Source of the DNA: Aureococcus anophagefferens
Taxonomy: Eukaryota > Sar > Pelagophyceae > Pelagomonadales > Pelagomonadaceae
Length of the DNA: 57,283 nt
Reading direction: 5' to 3'
Assembly: GCF_000186865.1 (NCBI RefSeq)
Contig: NW_008705583.1
Coordinates: 609,293-666,575, forward strand
In this document: positions 19,161 through 28,800 of the stretch, one piece after another
How the letters are laid out: every line of letters starts with the position of its first letter
How positions within the stretch are numbered: the stretch's first letter is position 1
The notes under the pieces: model-generated
What the model saw: only the letters and a program-made list of their open reading frames with translations
Told to the model about the DNA's origin: nothing
Database searches by the model: none
Position numbers and translations under genes: made by a program

Positions 19161-19838
19161 CTAGCCCGAGTAGCGGCCGATGAGCGACTCGGGCGGGCGC
19201 GTGTCCATGACGTGCGGGTTCGCGTCCAGGTACGTGCGGAGCGTCGTCTCGCGGTCCACGAGGTACGTGTCGTCGAGGAAGCTGTCCAGCGCCGCGGGCC
19301 CCGCCTTCGTCACGGCGAGCACGCAGTGGCGCAGGTAGCACGCGCAGGGCCGCAGGCCCGAGTCGCGGGACCAGTCCCAGATGCTCGGCACGTGCGCGAG
19401 GTACTTGCGCTCGTAGGTCTCCCGGCCCCAGCGCTCGACGAAGGCCGCGTCGCTGCCGCGCGTGCAGAGCACGCCCTCGCCGCCGGCGCCGCCGTCGAGC
19501 GCCGCGAAGGGCGCGTCGGCGAGGGCGAACTCCTCCTCGCGCGCCTCGAAGCGCGCCCACGCGTCCGCGTCGACGTCGACCTCGAACGCGCACGCGACGA
19601 AGGACGCGTCCGCGCAGGGCTCGGCGCTCAGGGAGCTGAACTCCTTCGTCGCCGCGTCGGCGATGCCGCGCTCGAAGAAGATGGACGCCGCGTGGCCGAA
19701 GACGCGCCGGTAGCCGCGCACCCTGACGAGCCGGAACTCGTCGAGATCCGGGAACGTGAGGCGCGCCGATTGCTCGCTCAGCAAGGAGCCGAAGCCGAGG
19801 ATCGTCGTGCGGCCCACGCGGGCTGTGGACGCGACCAT
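19161..19838 (-). CDS. Gamma-glutamylcyclotransferase-like fold protein, 225 aa
   Basis: The chosen start at 19838 (MVASTARVGRTTILGFGSLL) places the family's N-terminal strand and glycine-rich turn (GFGSLL, cf. YGS/FGS) at residues 13-18. An in-frame ATG at 19943 would overlap the IFT46 promoter and start. Next comes RVRGYRRVFG, the second landmark of GGCT-like domains, and a mid-protein acidic region that includes FEAREEEF, a candidate for the catalytic glutamate. A C-terminal Y/W-rich section (YLAHVPSIWDWSRDSG...ACYLRHC) follows. GGCT-like enzymes release 5-oxoproline from gamma-glutamyl amines; the substrate here is unknown. The gene is convergent with the CFAP96-like gene (167 bp between stops, nothing recognisable). 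Confidence 0.65.
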   Translation of the reverse strand: MVASTARVGRTTILGFGSLLSEQSARLTFPDLDEFRLVRVRGYRRVFGHAASIFFERGIADAATKEFSSLSAEPCADASFVACAFEVDVDADAWARFEAREEEFALADAPFAALDGGAGGEGVLCTRGSDAAFVERWGRETYERKYLAHVPSIWDWSRDSGLRPCACYLRHCVLAVTKAGPAALDSFLDDTYLVDRETTLRTYLDANPHVMDTRPPESLIGRYSG

Positions 19839-19941
19839 GCTCTGAATTGCCACTTCAAGAAAACGCGTATCAAGCAGCCAAAGCCCGCACTGAACCCCGC
19901 CGGTAGGCTGCCGCTCAGCCGGTGGCAGCTTTGAACGCGCC

Positions 19942-21243
19942 ATGCCGTCCGACTACTCCGGCGACGAGGAGAGCAACTACGAGCCGAGCCCGACGCCCGG
20001 GGACCGGGACAACCGCAAGGAGAAGACGCTCACGAACATGCCCTACGACGAGGCCCTCGAGCTGTCCCAGGTGAGCTGCCCCCGGGGGCGCGCGCGCGGC
20101 GCGGCCCCAGGAAACGACAACCCCCGCGCGTAGGATTCGACGGCTTCCTCGCTGGCCGAGGCCAAGGGCGGCGGCGGCGCGCCGTCCGTGGGCGCCAAGG
20201 GCTTCGGCGACGACGGCAAGTCCGGGCTCGGCGGCGGCGGCGAGGAGCGGCTCACGAACAACCCGTTCGACGAGGCCTGCGACCTCGACGACGAGGACGA
20301 CAGCGTCGACACGACGGAGGGCCTCCAGCAGAAGATGTTCGCCGCGCCGAAGAAGGAGGCGCCGCGGCCCGGCGCGGGCGCCAAGGCCGAGCCCGCGAAG
20401 GCGTCGGCCGCGCCGGCCGCGCGGCCGCCCGCGCCCGCGCGCGCGCCCGCGGCGACGACGACGGCGTCCGGGCGCATGACGGGGGGCGACGGCGGCTCCG
20501 ACAGCGACGAGAGCGAGGAGTCCGGCAAGGGCGGCGGCGGCGGCGCCGCGTCCGCCGCGCCCGCCGTCGAGGGCGCGTACAACGCCAAGGACTACAGCGA
20601 CCTCAACGTGTCCGCGGACGTGCGCGACCTCTTCCAGTACATCGGCCGCTACAACGCCCACGAGGTCGAATTGGATTCGACGCTCAAGTGCTTCATCCCC
20701 GACTACATCCCCGCGGTGGGGGAGATGGACGCGTTCATCAAGGTGCCGCGGCCCGACGGCGAGCGCGACGAATTGGGGCTCCAGGTCTTGGACGAGCCCG
20801 CGGCGGCCCAGTCCGACGCTACCGTCCTCGAGCTCCAGCTCCGCGCCGTGTCGAAGAAGCAGCACGGCGACGTCGCCATCCGCTCCATCGAGCACGCCGC
20901 GAAGAACCCGCTCGAGATCGAGCGCTGGATCAAGTCCATCGAGGATTTGCACCGCTCCAAGCCGCCGCCCCAGGTCAACTACCGCAAGGCCATGCCCGAC
21001 ATCGACAAGCTCATGGAGGAGTGGCCCTCCGAGTTCGAGGACATGCTCCGCGGCGTCGCGCTCCCGACCGCGGACCTCGAGTGCTCGCTGCCCGAGCTCG
21101 CGCGCATCGCGTGCTCCATCATGGACATCCCCGTCTACGACAACCTCGTCGAGTCGCTCCACGTCCTCTTCTCCGTCTACCTCGAGTTCAGCGACAACGT
21201 CCACTTCGCGGCCGCGCGGACCGCGCCGCCGCAGGGCGCGTGA
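19942..21243 (+). CDS. IFT46: IFT46, intraflagellar transport complex B subunit, 412 aa
   Basis: Exon 1 runs 19942-20070 and exon 2 runs 20134-21243, with a 63-bp GT-AG intron (20071-20133). The N-terminal 200 residues are acidic and low-complexity, but contain the paired motif T-N-M/N-P-Y/F-D-E-A (TNMPYDEALELSQ and TNNPFDEACDLDD). The conserved IFT46 domain begins at about residue 215: NVSADVRDLFQYIGRY, then CFIPDYIPAVGEMDAFIKV, PRPDGERDELGLQVLDEP, and NPLEIERWIKSIEDLHRSK. IFT46 stabilises IFT-B and carries outer-arm dynein into cilia. The match is strong across the whole domain. It implies that this organism keeps ciliary assembly genes. Confidence 0.95.
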
Positions 21244-21355
21244 GCGCGCGTCGTCCGGCCGCGCGCGCGCGAAGCCTCCCTGGCGCGCCGCGGCGCCTCC
21301 CCGTTTAATTCTCATCGCGAGTCTTGTGGTTGCCAACTCGCGTTACCACGGCCCT

Positions 21356-22336
21356 CTAGGCGTCGCGCGACGTGCGCCAGGAAGTGAGGACCGACCAGAA
21401 AATTTCCGTCGGGAGGGCCAGGAGGTTCTCGAGGACGCCCGCGGGCGGGAAGGCGCGCCCCTTCGCGCAGAGGCAGCGCAGCATGAGGAGCTGGACCCGT
21501 GGTTCGTTGGCGTAGCGCTTCCACGAGCCGGCAGCGTAGATCTCGTCAAGCAGCGCGACGACGCTGGCAGTTTTGAGGATTTTTGCTTCATTCTGTTGAA
21601 ATTCCATGCTTGTTTGGAGGCTGACAGCAAAGTCGCGGGCAGTTTTGTTTGAAAAACTGACAGCGCGAAGGTCTGCGCCGTGAGCAAGCAGAAGGCGCAC
21701 GGTGGCACAAGTCTGATGGTCGCCAAGTTGTCGGTCATTGGGGAGACGCGGGTCATCAACAGCAACCATAAGGGGAGATCGACCGGACGACAGGTAGTCG
21801 ACGCGCGCTCCATGCTTGAGGAGAAGAGCGATGACGCCGGGATTGCCCCGGATAGCGGCGGCGTGCATGGACGTCCAACCCATACCATAGCCTTCATAAT
21901 GTACGTCTCCCCCACGCCGGAGAACTTCGCCAACGATCTCTTCTGAGCAGGACGCGGCCGCCGTCAGTAGATCAGACGGTTTGACGCGGGCGCCGGCTTC
22001 GAGCATCGCGTAGAAGCACGCGCTGTCGCCGCGACTCCAGCGAAGGCAAAGCGCTAAGGGCGTGTTGAAATGAGGAAAAAGATGATCGGTCCGATTCACG
22101 TCGGCGCCGTGTGCGATCACACATCGCACGACGGCCACATCTTGGGCCGTCAGCGCGATTTGGAGGAGACAAAATTGATCGTCGCTGTCCTTCGCATCGA
22201 CGGGGCCCCCCGCCCGAAGCCACTCATCAACGATATAGACATCTCCCTCGTGCGCGGCCACAGCTACATCATCGGGGAGGAACTCGTCACTCTCCTCCAT
22301 CGGTGGCGGCGCGTGCCAGCCCGCAGGGTCGAACAT
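21356..22336 (-). CDS. Ankyrin-repeat protein A, 326 aa
   Basis: The start at 22336 (MFDPAGWHAPPPMEES) precedes an N-terminal module FLPDDVAVAAHEGDVYIVDE. About five ankyrin repeats follow, with typical 'D..G.T.LH.A...G....V..LL..GA.V' spacing (e.g. MGWTSMHAAAIRGNPGVIAL, LLKHGARVDYL, LLLAHGADL). The C-terminus carries WKRYANEPRVQLLMLRCLCA and ends FWSVLTSWRTSRDA. The same C-terminal module recurs in the ankyrin gene at 40341, so the two belong to one family. Ankyrin arrays bind proteins; no enzymatic domain is present. The 5' part is repeated across the gap to the right. The base composition is less GC-rich than that of neighbours. Confidence 0.88.
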   Translation of the reverse strand: MFDPAGWHAPPPMEESDEFLPDDVAVAAHEGDVYIVDEWLRAGGPVDAKDSDDQFCLLQIALTAQDVAVVRCVIAHGADVNRTDHLFPHFNTPLALCLRWSRGDSACFYAMLEAGARVKPSDLLTAAASCSEEIVGEVLRRGGDVHYEGYGMGWTSMHAAAIRGNPGVIALLLKHGARVDYLSSGRSPLMVAVDDPRLPNDRQLGDHQTCATVRLLLAHGADLRAVSFSNKTARDFAVSLQTSMEFQQNEAKILKTASVVALLDEIYAAGSWKRYANEPRVQLLMLRCLCAKGRAFPPAGVLENLLALPTEIFWSVLTSWRTSRDA

Positions 22337-22469
22337 CGCGTCGCGCCTCGTCGTCTCGACAAAGTGTGGCAGCTCGCCAAAACGCAGACGCTGTCCCGCG
22401 CACTACTTAGCTTTATGCATATCCCGCCGGCGGGAGATGTTCTACCCGTCCATGCTTTTACGGGTTCTN

Positions 22470-22518
22470 NNNNNNNNNNNNNNNNNNNNNNNNNNNNNNN
22501 NNNNNNNNNNNNNNNNNN
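22470..22518. other. Assembly gap (49 N)
   Basis: A run of undetermined bases sits exactly between the two copies of the duplicated block. The true missing length is unknown. It should contain at least the rest of ankyrin gene copy B. Confidence 0.99.
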
Positions 22519-22645
22519 TTGCATCGACGGGGCCGCCCGCCCGAAGCCACTCATCAACGATATAGACATCTCCCTCGTGCGCGGCCCATGCTATATCATC
22601 GGGGAGGAACTGGTCACTGTCCACCGTCGCGTCGTCCATCATCAT
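22519..22645 (-). CDS. Ankyrin-repeat protein B, 5' fragment truncated by the gap
   Basis: The start (MMMDDATVDSDQFLPDD) is at 22645. The 42 readable residues (FLPDDIAWAAHEGDVYIVDE...) match the N-terminal module of ankyrin protein A with a few substitutions (VAVAAHEG to IAWAAHEG). The frame runs open into the N-gap, so the gene is probably complete in the organism but missing here. It is tandem to copy A, same strand. Confidence 0.75.
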
Positions 22646-22806
22646 TCGCGTCGGTCGCCTCGTCGCGTCGTCTCGAGACTCGACAAAGTGTGGCAGCTCG
22701 CCAAACGCGGACGCTGTCCCGCGCACTACTTGTACTAGAAGTAGCTTTATGCATATCCCGCCGGCGGGAGATGTTATACCCGTCCATGCTTTTACGGGTT
22801 CTCTTC

Positions 22807-25800
22807 TCAGACCCCCCCGACGAAGTGGAGGGTCGCGTTGCGCAGGTACGCGTCGGCGGCCGACGGCGCCGCGTCGAGGCGCACGTCGGCGACGTGGTCG
22901 CCGCCGGCCCGGAGCGGCGCGAGCGCCGACGCGGGCCCCGGCGCCTGCTTGGGGCGCCAGGCGACGGCGAGCGCGGCCGGCGCGCCCGCGGCCGCGGCCG
23001 CGTCCAACGACCCGTCGACGAGCGCCGCACCGCGGGCGTCGACCGAGAGCTCGAGGCCGCCGGCCGCCGCGGCGAGCTCGAGGTCGTCGACGGGCGCGCC
23101 CAGCTCCGCCGCGGCGGCGAGCTTGGCGGTCTGGAGCGCGTCGCGGAGCCGCCGGGCCGCGCCGGCGTCGCGCGAGACCGAGACCGCGGCGCCGGCGCCG
23201 CCGAGGCCCCGGAGCGCGGCCAGACCGCCGAGGAAGCGCTGGAGCGCGTCGTGTGCGCGGCGCACGTCCGCCGCCGGCGCGAGGCCGAGCCAGTCGCAGG
23301 GCGTCGCGCGCGGCAGCGCGGCGATCCACGCGCGCCACGAGTCGCGGTCGAGCGCCGCGCCGTCGGGCAGCGGCGGGCACGCGCCGCCGGGCGTCGGCCC
23401 CCGCTGCGTCGCGGAGAAGGCCTCGAGGCTCACGACGCGCTCGCCGACGGCCCGCAGCGCGCGCGCGTCGGAGTCGCGCTCCGCGCGCGCGCCGTACGTC
23501 GCGTAAAACGCGCCGCCGGCGAGCGCGGGCCACGGCAGGTCCTCCGGCGCCGCGTGGTCGCCGGCGTTCAGGCCGTCGACGGCCGCGTCCGCCGCCTCCA
23601 ACGCGCACTTCGCGTCGACGTCGCCCCACTCGTAGGGCTTCGTGAACGCGTCGGAGTAGCGCGCGCGCTCCGTGACGACGGCGTGCGCGACCGCCAAGAG
23701 AGCGTGCACGCGGCGCCGCTCGACGGGCCCGCGGTCCCAGGCGGCGCCGCCCTTCTCCGCGTCGCGCTGCGTCAGCAGGGCCTCGTGGCGCAGGAGCGCG
23801 GCCCGCAGGCCCACGTCCGCGCCGAGCGCGACGACGGCCGCGCGCGCGACGAGCCTTCCGGGCAGCCGCGACGGCTCGCCGACCGCGACCTCGGCCGTGA
23901 GGACGACGCGAAACCCCGGCGCGGGCCGCAGGCCCCGCAGGGCCTTCTCGAGCCCGAGGAGCCAGGCTTCGGACGCGAGGTGCGCGTTGCGGAAGACGAC
24001 CCAACAACCCGCGTCCGCGCCGCGGCGGAGCAGGTCGCGCGACCGCCGCTCGCTCGCCGCCGCGCCCATCGCGACGGCCTCCACGACGACGCCCAGGGAC
24101 CGCGCGGCGGCCTCGACCTCCTCGGCGGCGTCGCGGCCGCCGTTGCGCTCCGCGACGACCAAAGCGACGGGCGCGGCGAGCGCGTCGCCGTCGGCCTCGA
24201 CGGCGAGCGCGTCGAGCGCCTGCTGCCGGTCGCCGTCGGCGACCTCGAGGTCGTCCTCCTTGCCCAGGGACCCGGCGCTCCGGCGCCGCTTCCGCTCCTG
24301 CTTGCGCCGCTCCTTGGCGTCGCAGAAGGCGCCGAGGCGCGCCGCGTCGTCCGCCGCGGAGCCCGCGATCGACTCGACGCCGCCGCCCCCCGCGCCGCCG
24401 CGCCACGCGTCCGCGGCGTCGGACCCGAGGACGTTTTCGACGAGCGCGTCCGCCGCGTCGAGGACGCGGTCCGGCCGGAAGGCCTTGCAGGCGAGGAGCG
24501 CCAGCGCGGGCGACGCGGCTTCGCGGACCGCGGCGTCGCCGCCCGCGACCGCCGCCGCGCCGAGCGCCGCCGCGTCCGCGCCTTTGAGCTCCGGCAGCTC
24601 GAGCAACGCCGCGATGGCGTCGACGTCGCCGGCGCCGACGGCGCTCCGCACCTGCGCCGCCCGGAGCGACGTGTCGCCGGGCGCCGGCGGGGCCGCGAGG
24701 AACGCGACGGCCCGCTCCGAGAGCGCGGGGTCGCCCGCGCGATCCGCGTAGAGCGCGGCCAGCGCGAGGCTCGCGGCGACCTTGTGCTCCCGCGAGAGGA
24801 GCGCGCGGCCGACGCGCCGCGACACCTGCGCCACCAAAGGCGCCGCGAGGCGCGCGAAGCGCGCGGCGGGCGCCTCGGCGCCCGGCGGCGGCGGCGCCGT
24901 CGCCGCGAGCGCCGCGTGCAGCGCCCCGTCGAGGAACTCGTCGAGGCTCACGGCGTAGGCGTCGTGGAGCTCCACGAGGCGCGCCAGCACGCCGTAGACG
25001 TCCGCGGCGAAGGCCGCCGCGGCCTCGAAGTCGTCGGACGCGGCCCTCAGCTTCTCGATCGACGCCTCGATGTCGCGCGCCGCGGCCCTGGCCTCCAAAG
25101 CTTCCGCCTTGGCGGCCTCGAGGGCCCGCAACGCGACGTCATCATCCAGAAGCGACGCCTCGCCCTCGCTCGACGACGTGATGCGCTCGAGCACGTCCGT
25201 CTCGAGCGCGAGGAGCCGCGCGCGCTGCGCGTCCAAATCCTTGGCCGCGTCGACGCGGTCGCGCTCGAGCGCGGGCCGCTCCGCGCGGAGGAAGCGGCTC
25301 AGCGCCGTCGCCTGGAGCGACTCCGCCGTCGCGCTGAAGTCCAGGAGCGCGACGCGGCCCAGCAACCCCAGCGGCAGCTCGTCCGCGGCCGCGCGGCTCC
25401 GCGCGTGGAGCACGAGCGTAAAGTCCGGCGACACCTCGACGAAGTCGCCGCCGAGCTTCACGCCCGCCTTGCCGCCGCCGCGCTTCGCGAACTCGCGGTT
25501 CAACAGCGGGTGCGCCGCGGCGTCCCAGGCCTCGTCGACGTCGCGGACGACGAGCGCCGTGCCGAAGCGCGCGGCCGTCGCGAGCGTCTTCTCGAAGGAC
25601 GCGTCCGCCGCGGAGACGACGGCGACGCGCGCCGCCGCGTGGAGCGACTCGACGAAGCGCAGCGCGCCGCCCGACGGGTCCACGAGCAGCGCGCAGCGCT
25701 TCGAGCCCAGCAGCATGGCCGCGTTCGCGACGAAGCGCGCGTCCCTCGGTAAGCCGTGCGTCTCGTGCCAGTCGCGCGCCGTCGCGCGGCTCACGGCGCC

Positions 25801-28800
25801 GCCCAGCGAGTAGGCGCCGGCCTCGTCGTCCACGACCAAGTGCAACCCCCGCGCCGCGTCGCGCACCGCCGCCTGGAAGGCGACGCGGTCCCCCTCCGAC
25901 AGGGGCCCGCAGTACGCGACGTTCGCGGCCGCGACGAGCGCGCGGTAGGGCACGAGCTGCATCGTCTCGGGGAACGTCGCCGCCTCCTCCTGCCAGCGGT
26001 CCTGCTCGTCCGCGAGCGACGCGAGCAACCGCACGGCGCGCTCCGCCTTCGTCTTGCCCGCGTCGATGTCCGCCTTGATGCGCTCGCCCTCGCGGACGGC
26101 GGCCGCGTACGCGTCCTTGTAGCCCGCGACGGATTTCGCCAGCGCTTCCAATTCTTTCTGTAAAGCGTCCACCAACTCCCGCGTCTCCTTCGTCTCGGAC
26201 TCGAGCTTCTCGACCTCCTGCTTGAGGGGCTCGACCTTGCGCTCGATCTCGCAGTAGGAGAGTTGGGACGACGCCCAGAGCACGAGGGGCCCCGCGGCCT
26301 GCGACGACCGCTGGACGATGTCGTAATCTAAAGCGACAATCTCCTTCGCGTCGTCGCCCTTCTCGTCGCGCTCCTTCGCGTTGACCTTCTCGAGGTAGGC
26401 GTCGGACGGTTTGAGGTAGCGGTCGTTGACCATCTTCGCGTTCGAGTCCTCGATGTCCGAGGGCGAGAAGCCGACGACGGTCGCGATGAAGTCCGACTTG
26501 CGCATGGCCTTGCGGACGTCGTCCCAGGAGTAGGACGCCTGGAGCGGCAGGAGGCCGAGCAGGATCTGCACGGCCTCGAGCGTGCGCTTGACGTTCGGCG
26601 GCGGGTTCCGCAGGCTCCGCAGCTCGTCGAGCTGCGACTTCTTGATGCCCGACACGGCCTCGCGCGCGCGGATCAACGCGGGCTCGGCCTCGGCGAGCTC
26701 CGCTTCGGCCGTCTTCTTGCGCTCCTCGATGTCGCCGGTCCGCGCCTGGAGCTCCTTCTGGAGCACGGCGCCCTGGGCCTGCTTCTGCTCCGCCTGCTGC
26801 TGGTCGACGACCATCTTCTCGAGCTGCTCGCGGCCGATCGCCTCCTGCGTCTCCAGCTGCTCGTTCTGCGCCTTGAGGTCGCCCTGCATGGCCGCGACGG
26901 ACTGGCGCGCCTTGGCGAGCTCCCGGAGCCCCGCGGTCTTGCGCCGCTGCGCGCCCTCGAGGCGCGACCGCCGCGCCTCGCACTCGCGCGCGAAGCACCT
27001 CGCCAGCTCCACGAAGTCGCGCGCCGAAACTTCCCTACGCCGCGCCTTGGCGGCGGCGTGCGCGCCGACGAGGGCCGCGACGGCGGCGTGGCGGAGCGAC
27101 GGCGCCGGCGCTTCTAAATCGTCGTCGTCGTCGGAGTCGTCGCCGCCGCCGCCGACGGGGCCGTCCGCGGCGAGCGCGGCTTTGAGTTTCAGGTCGCAGG
27201 CCGCGCGCGCGTCGGCGCCGAGCGCGCCGCGCCGCGCCTCCCAGTCGACGGCGCCGACGGCGCCGAAGTCGACCTGGCGCAGCAGCGCGCCCGACACCTG
27301 CGCGAGCGTCTGCGGCGACCACGCGCCGAACCAGTCGACGACGCAGCGGTTGAAGAGCGCCGGCGACGCCGTCGCGCGCCGCGTGAGGCTCGTCGGGTCG
27401 CAGCCCGGGTTCAGCGTGAAGACGACGTGCAGGTTCCGCCGCACGTTGCGCGCGAACCAGTCGAGGATCGCCGCGTCGTCCGCGGCGTCGTCGCCGCCGG
27501 GGCCCTCCGCGCGCATCGCCTCGCGGCAGCCCGCGAGGAGCCGCTGCGTGTCGTCGACGCCCCAGAGGCCCGGCACCTCGCCGGACGCGAGCAGCGCGTT
27601 CATGCGCTCGAGGAACGCGCTGGACACGCCGTCGGCCTCGTCGATGACGAGGACCATGCGCTCGCGGTCGACGCCCGCGCGGCGCATGACGCCCCGGAGC
27701 TCGTCGTCGAATTTCGCCAAAGTGTAGTGGCGCGTCGCCTGCACCTCGTGGAGGCTCAGGCCGTTGTTCCAGGCGACGAACTTCGTGAGCACGCTCTTGC
27801 CGACGCCCGACTCGCCGACGAGGAGCAGGTGGCCCGACTCGGCCCGCAGCACCTGCGATGGGGAAAGAGGTGTCGGCCGTCGCGTATCGGCGCGGGTTCC
27901 GAAATCTCCCGGTAAACCCGACCTTCTTTCCGCGGCCCTTTTCACTGGCGGCCCCCGCACTGTCCGCCGACGAGTCGCTCTTCGCGAGGCAGTCATCAGA
28001 GGGGTCGGCGCCCGGCGATGGGTGCGAGGCCGGGCGCGCGCTCTTCGGAGGGGAACGAGCCGCGGCGGTACGGGAAAAGACCGGCCGCGCTCAGAATGAG
28101 CGGCGGGGACCCGCGGGCGGCGCCGGTCCTCCGCCCGGAGGCGTCGCGGCGGCCGCGCCGCGGGCGCCCCGCGCTCGCCTCCGGCATTTTTCGAGGGAAA
28201 CGAAAACGGACGCGGGCGACGCGCGGCGTCGATGCGGAGCACGTGCGCGACGACGTCGTCGTAGACGACGAGCGGCACGTCGAGCTCCTCCTCGTAGAAG
28301 GTCCGCAGCCGCGACGTCACGAAGGACTTCAAATCCCTCATCTTCGCCGGCGCGTAGCTCCGGCTGAGCCAGCGGCTGAAGAGCAGCGGCCGCCGGAGCG
28401 CGCGGCCGCGGTCGAGCGCGGCCGCCGGGAAATCGCGCGGCCGCGGCCGCGTCGAGCGCGTCGGCGCACCAGTCGACGTCCTCGGGCGACGGCAGCCGGT
28501 CGGCGAAGAGCCGCAGGCCCTCGTGGGCCCAGACGCGGACGAGCGACGCCGCGGGGCTCAGGCCGTCGTGGTCCGCGCCGCCGCCGTCGTACGCCGCTCG
28601 GAGCGCGCGGCACCACCGCGTGAGCTCGCGCGCGCTGTAGACGCACTGGGGCATCTTCGTCTTGACGAAGCGGTCCGCGTTGGCCTCGAAGACGTCGAGC
28701 ATGGCGACGTGGAGCGCGGCCTTGACGGCGTCGCACGCCTCGGACGATGGCGCGTCGCGGCCCGCGAAGTCGCAGTAGGCCGCGTAGACGCGCTCCAGCG

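Larger units (their letters stand above)
22193..22803. repeat. Duplicated ankyrin 5' end plus promoter, flanking an assembly gap
   Basis: About 275 bp at 22193-22469 and 22519-22803 are near-identical in two blocks: the first codons of the ankyrin gene (ATCGACGGGGCC to the HEGDVYIVDEW codons) and the upstream region ending ACGGGTTCT. The middle (22310-22360 versus 22620-22680) is more diverged. Each copy has the 14-bp palindrome TCCCGCCGGCGGGA (22422-22435 and 22756-22769). This looks like a tandem gene duplication collapsed at the gap. Confidence 0.8.

Noticed and set aside
27853..28224. 124-residue in-frame insertion before dynein AAA4 as genuine coding sequence
   Set aside because: The translated stretch is Arg/Pro-rich and unlike any dynein; splicing it out restores the consensus exactly.
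27853..28224. Dynein intron as a fifth introner
   Set aside because: No TIRs, no shared core, and the first 8 bases do not match the bases after the acceptor.
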